Positions 23,101 to 29,634 of a DNA stretch of 31,917 nucleotides are shown piece after piece. This DNA is from Chara braunii (lineage: Eukaryota; Streptophyta; Charophyceae; Charales; Characeae). Numbering within the stretch: position 1 is the stretch's first letter; the number at the start of each line of letters is the position of its first letter. The stretch is from assembly GCA_003427395.1 (NCBI GenBank), contig BFEA01000034.1, positions 3,540,350-3,572,266 of the forward strand. Reading direction: 5' to 3'. Both the position numbers and the translations under genes were made by a program. The notes under the pieces are model-generated. The model worked only from the letters and a program-made list of their open reading frames with translations, did no database searches and was not told the origin of the DNA.

Positions 23101-26100
23101 GGTCACAGGCAGACGGCAGCTTGTTGTAAATAAAATGTTGAGGGTGCCTACTTTGCAGATTTCTTTTGGTCTGAACAACTGTCGAAAAAAATTGAGAAAA
23201 CTCAGGAACATAGATTGAGAAATGATCTTTCCAAAAAGAAATTGAAAGAAATAAAAACAAAATTTCTTCAGGGAAAAAACAAATGATGGCGAGAATGCAT
23301 CTTTCCCTCCCTACTGCTACCGGTAGGCCCCCATTATTTTGGCTCAATGGGTGAGGTTCAGAATTTGCAGCCCCACGGCTGCGGTATGGTGGGTTCCTGG
23401 CGTCCCGCTTCTGTTTTCGTATCCCTGCAGCTGCTGTATAGTGAGTTCTGGTGTCTGTGTTCACAGCCCTAACACTGCAGTATAGTGGGTGCCCGCATCG
23501 GAGTCAAGGTGGGGTGGAGGCGGGTGACCGCCCAAAAAGGGGTATAGGAGGGTGAACGTTTACGATGACTGGTCCTTCACGTTTTTGTGGATGACCGACA
23601 GGTAATCCGTGGCAGTACCAGTACCTTCTAAATTCAAAGGATTGGTCCTTGGTTTCCCGTGGACCCTGGTTAATCGAGAATGGGAACGGAGACCTCGGGA
23701 CGAGTTTTCTGCAGGGTACGTATAACGGCCATGGAAAATGCTCTGCGCTTGTGCCTATGAATTTGTGGGAGTTTTGGGTAGTTAGAGGTGCGCCAGCCGT
23801 TTGTCATTTCGAAGAGATGCATGCAGAAAGGGAACGTGTTTCTCTCTCCCTCTCTCTCTCTCTGTGAAAAAAAAAAAGAAAACATGCGCCCTTAGGGCCC
23901 GCACCCCCGGAGTAGACATTGTTCCTTGTCCCAATATTGACCAATCGATTATGTGCATCAATAAATTCACCCCCTGCCTCCTGACAAATCCGGCAGAACG
24001 GGGAGGGGGACAGAGAGGGGGGGCGGGGGGGGGTTGTGAGTGACACTCGCACATGCTCCAAAGAGACTGCAAAGTTATGCAAATAAGAGAGATGGATGAA
24101 TGGATGGATGGCGGGGGAGGTAGTGTTATAGGGGGAGGTGGCCCGCGGGGGTGGCGTGGGTAGGGGGGGAGGTTGCGCAATGGGGGTTATAGCCAGGCAG
24201 TGAGGGAGATCATGGGCACGACGATGAGTGGGGAACAATGAACGGTGATTGTGCTTCTTGAAGCATGACGAGCAAATAGTGCTTCTTGAGGCTTGGCGGC
24301 AACAAAAATGCGGGTTAAGGACGACGGCGATGAGCAAACTACAGTGTCGGACACTGGGGGGCGCAACCGAGTCCCACGGGCATTCAGATTCGGATGCCTA
24401 CACGAAGTGGCTGTGCCCAAACAGTACTACCAGGCCACAAAATTGCAGCCTTAGATCAACGGCTGTGACGTCCAGATATTGGCAGCACTCCCGGCCTGCC
24501 TGCAAGTGCCTGGCTACAACCCCATTTTCAATTTGGCGCTCAGGCTGCCCAGCATCCTGCTTGGCCGGGCGGCTGGGCAGGTCAATTGGTGCTTCCGAGG
24601 TGCCCTGAAAGGTGTCCTAGATTTTTTACTGCTACCAGCAGGCCCAAAAGTTAACCTTTGGGTCAGTGCTTCTGGCTTGGGAAATGCACCAGCTTAGTAA
24701 CTTTCCTTTGGGGGGCGTTCGTGGTGTAGACCATCTGTACGTTTCCCAGCCTTTGGGGGTCAGGCTGGCTTCCGCACGCTGTTGATGAATTTTGTCAACG
24801 ACCTGCGAAACGCCAACAACGCCCGAAAGTTGTGGCGCGTGCACAGCCGCGCCGGAGCAATTTTCCTGTGAAACTTACTGGTGGCTTACGTATCTCTATC
24901 GCAATAAATATCTAACCGTGGAACGTTGGTGTGGCTGCTGCTTGCAGGTGGAACAAGTGATGTCAACGAATTTTGCGACTGTTAGCACCAGTGCGTCTTT
25001 GAAGGAAGTCATCGCTGCCATTTTCTTTGTAAGTTTGTGACACAAGGGGTTGATCTATGACAACCTATGTATATGTATTATGTACATATATCATGTACAA
25101 GATCTCAATGACTATGTGGGTGGGTGTATCTGCGTCGTGTGAAGGATTCAATTGTCATTGGTTGTATGTATGTGGCTTCTTTTCTCCCAGTTTTGTTCGT
25201 GCTGATGCCGAAAGCCTGTCAATTGGGCACAATAAGCCAGTCGATACCCAGGTTGTCTGAAAACCCGGCTATGGAATAGCCATTCGCGCCTCCTTCGCTG
25301 TTGAATAACTCACTAATTACCCAACCTGTCAATGGTGTAATTAACAATTCCAATATCCAGGGGTACAGTTCGACATCAGAATATTAAGATTGTCTTTCGC
25401 TGGGTAGCACGGAGTACATGTACACGGGTTTCATGTACACAAGTACATATACTCCCGTATGTGAGTAAATATTCCCGTTGGCGTACTCCGACCGTCCTAT
25501 GCATGGGAGTACGTTTTCTTTTTTTTCCTTTTCAAAAACAACAACAAAAAAAAAAAAACACAGCCCCTTCTATTCTGGGGGGCATCAGTCCGGTTGCTTC
25601 TCACCGGCAAGCATGTGTTTTTTGGAACTAAAAGGGCCTTTACCCGATGTAGGCCTCAGGCCTTGTAAAGGTAAAGCAGCATGAAAAGGTATCTTGCCAG
25701 GGCTCAGAAACGTGAAAGCAGGTCAAAGGTCAAATTCTCTATCAACGGGCACATCCAAATCTAAAGCAAAGGTCATTGTCAAAGGACTTACCTGTTCACC
25801 AGAAGATGTGCATGTCATGTCTGTTCGGGTAAGGGTGTGTCTGTACGTGCATACAGTGTACCTGTTCGTGCAAAGGAAAGTGTCTGTTCAGGCAGTAAAG
25901 GTGTCTGTTCGTCTAGAGTTGTGCCTGTTCGAAGGTAAAGTCACTAGGTACAGTCCCAGTTCTGGTCTGAGTCAAGGGGTCAGTCCAGATCCAGACTTTC
26001 AAGTCCAAATCTAGGCCGAGAGGCCTCAGCAGCAGTTGAACCTCATTGGGACTATACTGGGACACATGCAATGCAGGGTCTGGGACAAAGGAAAGGCTGA

Positions 26101-27084
26101 ATTGAGCCAATACAGACCCAGCGAGGAGTATAAAGGAAGCTGCCAGCCTCATTCCTCGCCAGATCTCCACTGGCTGTTTCTGCGTGGAAGTGCTGGAGCA
26201 CTTGTGTGCTAAGTCAGTAGGAGCAGCGCTGGAGGAAGCAGATGCGCTGAGTGAGGGAAGAAGATTGCACGCTGGAAGTAATGCAGCCATAGCTGCCCAG
26301 CGAGTTAGCACTAGTAGTAGAGGGTTATTGTTAGTCAGCTATGAGTAGTATTCAGAGTAGATCCTCATGAGTGAAGAGTGTGTATGCATCATAGGAGGGA
26401 GGAGGAGACAGGCAGAGAGTGTTCGTTCAAGGTTTGGCTATGGAAAATACTTACCTGAGTTGAATGTGAACTGCTGAGGTGGCGCTGATGAGTAGTGACC
26501 ACACTGATGACTTGGAGACAGTCTGCAGATGTAGCGCTGATACTTTGGAAGTCATATTGATGAGTTGACAAGAGATTTGTGTTGCGCTGATGAGCGCTGG
26601 ACTCAGGGGAACTTTGAAACACTTTGTAATCATATCTTTGATAATATAAGCTGTGAAACTCGGTCCTCTTCTCATCTACCTTTGTCTATGACTCGAGACT
26701 ATTGATCATGATGTGTGAGAATGATGCATGACATGTACACACTTGCGTGAGATGGTCCCCAGGACCCATGCAGAACAAGCAATTGGGGAGATTAGACAGA
26801 TCAGAAAGTCATCCTATCCAAGCAACGGGGGAGTACGTTTTTTTTTTTTTTTTGGTATTTAACTTAAACTTTAAACAAATTAAACTTGAGTTTGTCTACG
26901 AATTTTGAGATGTCTCCCAGGCAGAAGTTGTTTGTATTATTAATTTATTATGTTGCATATTACAACTCAAAAGGAAGACAATGCCATTCAGTTGCAACTG
27001 AAATGAAAGAACTCGGAAGGAGAAATTCTGAAATAGACAGAGGAGGAAGAAGAAACAAGAATGGAAGAAGAAGAAGAAGAGGAA

Positions 27085-27119
<35 letters not shown>

Positions 27120-29580
27120 AGAAGAAGAAGAAGAAGCAGAACACCGGCAAAGACCAATGTCAATCCCCCTTCATCTCGCCACCATCTCCAACCTCCAATT
27201 ACTTCTCCAGTTTCTTCTTCTTAACAATAATAATAAAATAAAATAATAATAAAAATGGAAGAACGAACCAGAAGCAATGTCCAAATCCTCTCCTTACTGT
27301 CAGCCGCTCAAGAGGTCCGCCATAGCCATCTCCTACACCTTCCCCCTCCTTGACCGAGCAGGCTATGGCGGACTAACAGAGTGAAGCTCGGATGTTCAAA
27401 GGACAACACAAAGCTAATGTGTCCCTACTAATATGGCCGCCATGCCTATCACTACCCCCGAAGTCTTCCCTGTGGGGACCACTCTCAACTGGGGGCCTTC
27501 CAGGTGCAGCGCCAACCAAGTGGATGAAGATGCAGTCAACCATAGCCAGGTAAGTACCCCCGTCGCTCTCCTCCTTGCTCACCGTCTTCCGCCGCCGCCT
27601 CCTACTTCCTCGGAGTCTCCTGCTTGGTCCTCTCTGCTATAGCCAAGGTGGAGGGCCAAGCCTGCCCTCTTACGCTGAGCCCCTTTCTTCCACCAACATG
27701 ACGGCCAAAGTCCCATGCTGCAAATGAGGAAGAGCTCTTCATTCTCTCCCTAGGTATACCGGACTACTGCCTATTCGGGTGGCGACTTTCCAGGCCGTGC
27801 GACCTCCCGAAGCACACGGAAACTCATCAATCACGCCCACACACGTTCATACTTTCTGATTTATCCAATGTGCCTGGGCCAGATAAATGCAAGAGATTCT
27901 CCTACGACGGTGGATTGAACATGTACTGCTATGTCGATACGTCTCTCACCCAGAAATGTGAGTATGCCTTGAGATTCTCCCGCTTGATGCTACGGTTTCG
28001 CTATGTTACGACTCTTATGAGTTGAGATTGACCTGAATTAAACTAAGTTTAACTAACAACAATACTATATTGCTTTGGCTTGTCTATGCGACTGACCTTT
28101 TGGTTTTCCTTTCAGGAGCCCGTGTCCTGTGGTGGCAGTCACTGTAAGGACTGTACTACGAGTAAATAATGCACACGAATGAGCATCGTTAAGGCAGCAG
28201 ACAACAAAATATAAGCTGAAGATATGAGGAAAGTGGTTAGGAATATGCCTCCACCTTTACTCTGCCTACTTTCGTACTGTGCAAGTGGGCCGTCATGGCA
28301 CACGGGGATGTGGGCAGCTTGCGCTCAACCACAATCAACGTGGCGAGCCTTGTTGTACATGAGAGGCACGGTACAAGGGGAGAGGTGCAAAAGCAAATGA
28401 AAGGCGTACCCCAAAGAAAGCCGAAGTGTGAACACAGCTAAGAAAGGGAAGTAAACGCTTGCTATAGAGCTAAAAGGCTAAAACTGTTTCATTGTTGGAT
28501 TGTCTCAAATCAGGTGTTTTCGTTGTCTGCAATAGCACTAAAGCTGGTTCAATTTTGGATCTGCTCATCTGGGTGGAATAGGGGCTGTCGTGGTGAAAAT
28601 CCAAAACACAGAATGCTCAGCAATCTCAGCAGATTGCGGAAATCTCAGCAGACTCAGTCTAGCGGCAAAACTCAGAAAACAGCAGAGTTCTGATTCTGTG
28701 ATTTTGTTTTTGCAGGTCGTTACACATATATATCTATTTCCAGATTCTTAAAACTTTTTCAGATTAAAAAGCGAAAGAAAGAAAGAAAATTTGCATGTTT
28801 GCGTACTCCGTTTTTTTGAGTCCGTACTGTACTCTGGAGTAAGTACTCCTGTATGCATATGGAGTGCTACCTATGTCTTTCGATACTTTTGACTAGTTGT
28901 GAATGCAGAAAGTGATCGAAAGTGTAGCTTTCGGCATGAATGTCGCCTCAAAATTCCTAATTTGGAAAGCTGATAGAAAAGAAAAGGGAAAAATCATGCT
29001 AAGGCACACCCCTTCAAACCCGTTGAATAACCCCCCTTCCCTCCTCCCTGCCAATCGACAGGCTTGGCAGTGCCAAGGGGGGGGGGAGAGGGCTGAAAGG
29101 GGGTACAGTGGGCCCATTGTCTTCTCCCGCTGGATGCTGTTGTCGAGTGTTTTTTTTTCTGCACCTTTGTTCGTGAGTGGTTGATTCTTGTGGACAGAAA
29201 TTCCAGTCCGATCCGTCGTCAAGCCCATCTGTCTTCTGCTCCTTAAATAAATTCCTGATATATTTTTTATCTCCCTCTACCTAGGCTATTGTGATATGTT
29301 GATTTTTTTCTCATAATAAAGTTGGACGAACTTTCTCATAATCAACTTGTGTGTCGGACGTCGATCTTTGATCACATGTGTATGATATCGCACCTCCATA
29401 GTGATATGTCACTATGACAAGGTATTCAGGAGATAGATTTATATGATGCATGGATGGATGGATGGATGGATGGATGGATGGATGGATGGATGGATGGATG
29501 GATGGATGGATGAAGCAAGCTGACATGTAGAGTTGCCTGCGTGTGCGTGTGTGCTTGCGTGTTTTGATGTGCTTTTTTTT

Positions 29581-29634
<54 letters not shown>

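Larger units (their letters stand above)
26951..28724 (+). mobile_element. Solo-LTR-like element A, copy 3 (diverged)
   Basis: Collinear with copy 1 in several blocks: ACAATGCCATTCA...ATGAA-GAACT near the start, a GAAGAA-rich tract, AGGCTATGGCGGACTA (27360), ACCAAGTGGATGAAGATG and CCATAGCCAG|GTAAGTACC (donor 27550), GGTGGCGACTTTCCAGGCC (27779), and the CAGACTCAGTCTAGCGGCAAAACTCAG block before the end near 28724. A block at about 27900-28600 is absent from the other copies and includes a family D segment (28278-28367). No target duplication seen. Confidence 0.6.
25400..28873. mobile_element. Terminal-inverted-repeat DNA transposon-like element
   Basis: Left end CTGGGTAGCACGGAGTAC and right end (reverse complement) TAGGTAGCACTCCATATG share GGTAGCAC. 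It is flanked by an exact 9-bp repeat TGTCTTTCG (25391-25399 and 28874-28882), as expected for MULE-like elements; an 8-bp reading would fit hAT. The motif GGAGTAC/GTACTCC occurs six times inside (25411, 25483, 25506, 26830, 28803, 28843), mostly near the ends. No transposase is recognisable, so it would be non-autonomous. LTR A copy 3 is nested within. Confidence 0.65.

Noticed and set aside
24632-24844. 70-codon minus-strand frame before exon 5
   Set aside because: No family resemblance, and neighbouring frames of similar length are equally open.
25694-26014. 106-codon frame inside the TIR element as a transposase
   Set aside because: No DDE-type motifs or zinc-finger pattern; Val-rich low-complexity translation of repeated GTCTGTTCG segments.
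29446-29634. CRISPR-like array
   Set aside because: These are uninterrupted microsatellites without unique spacers, and the DNA is eukaryotic.
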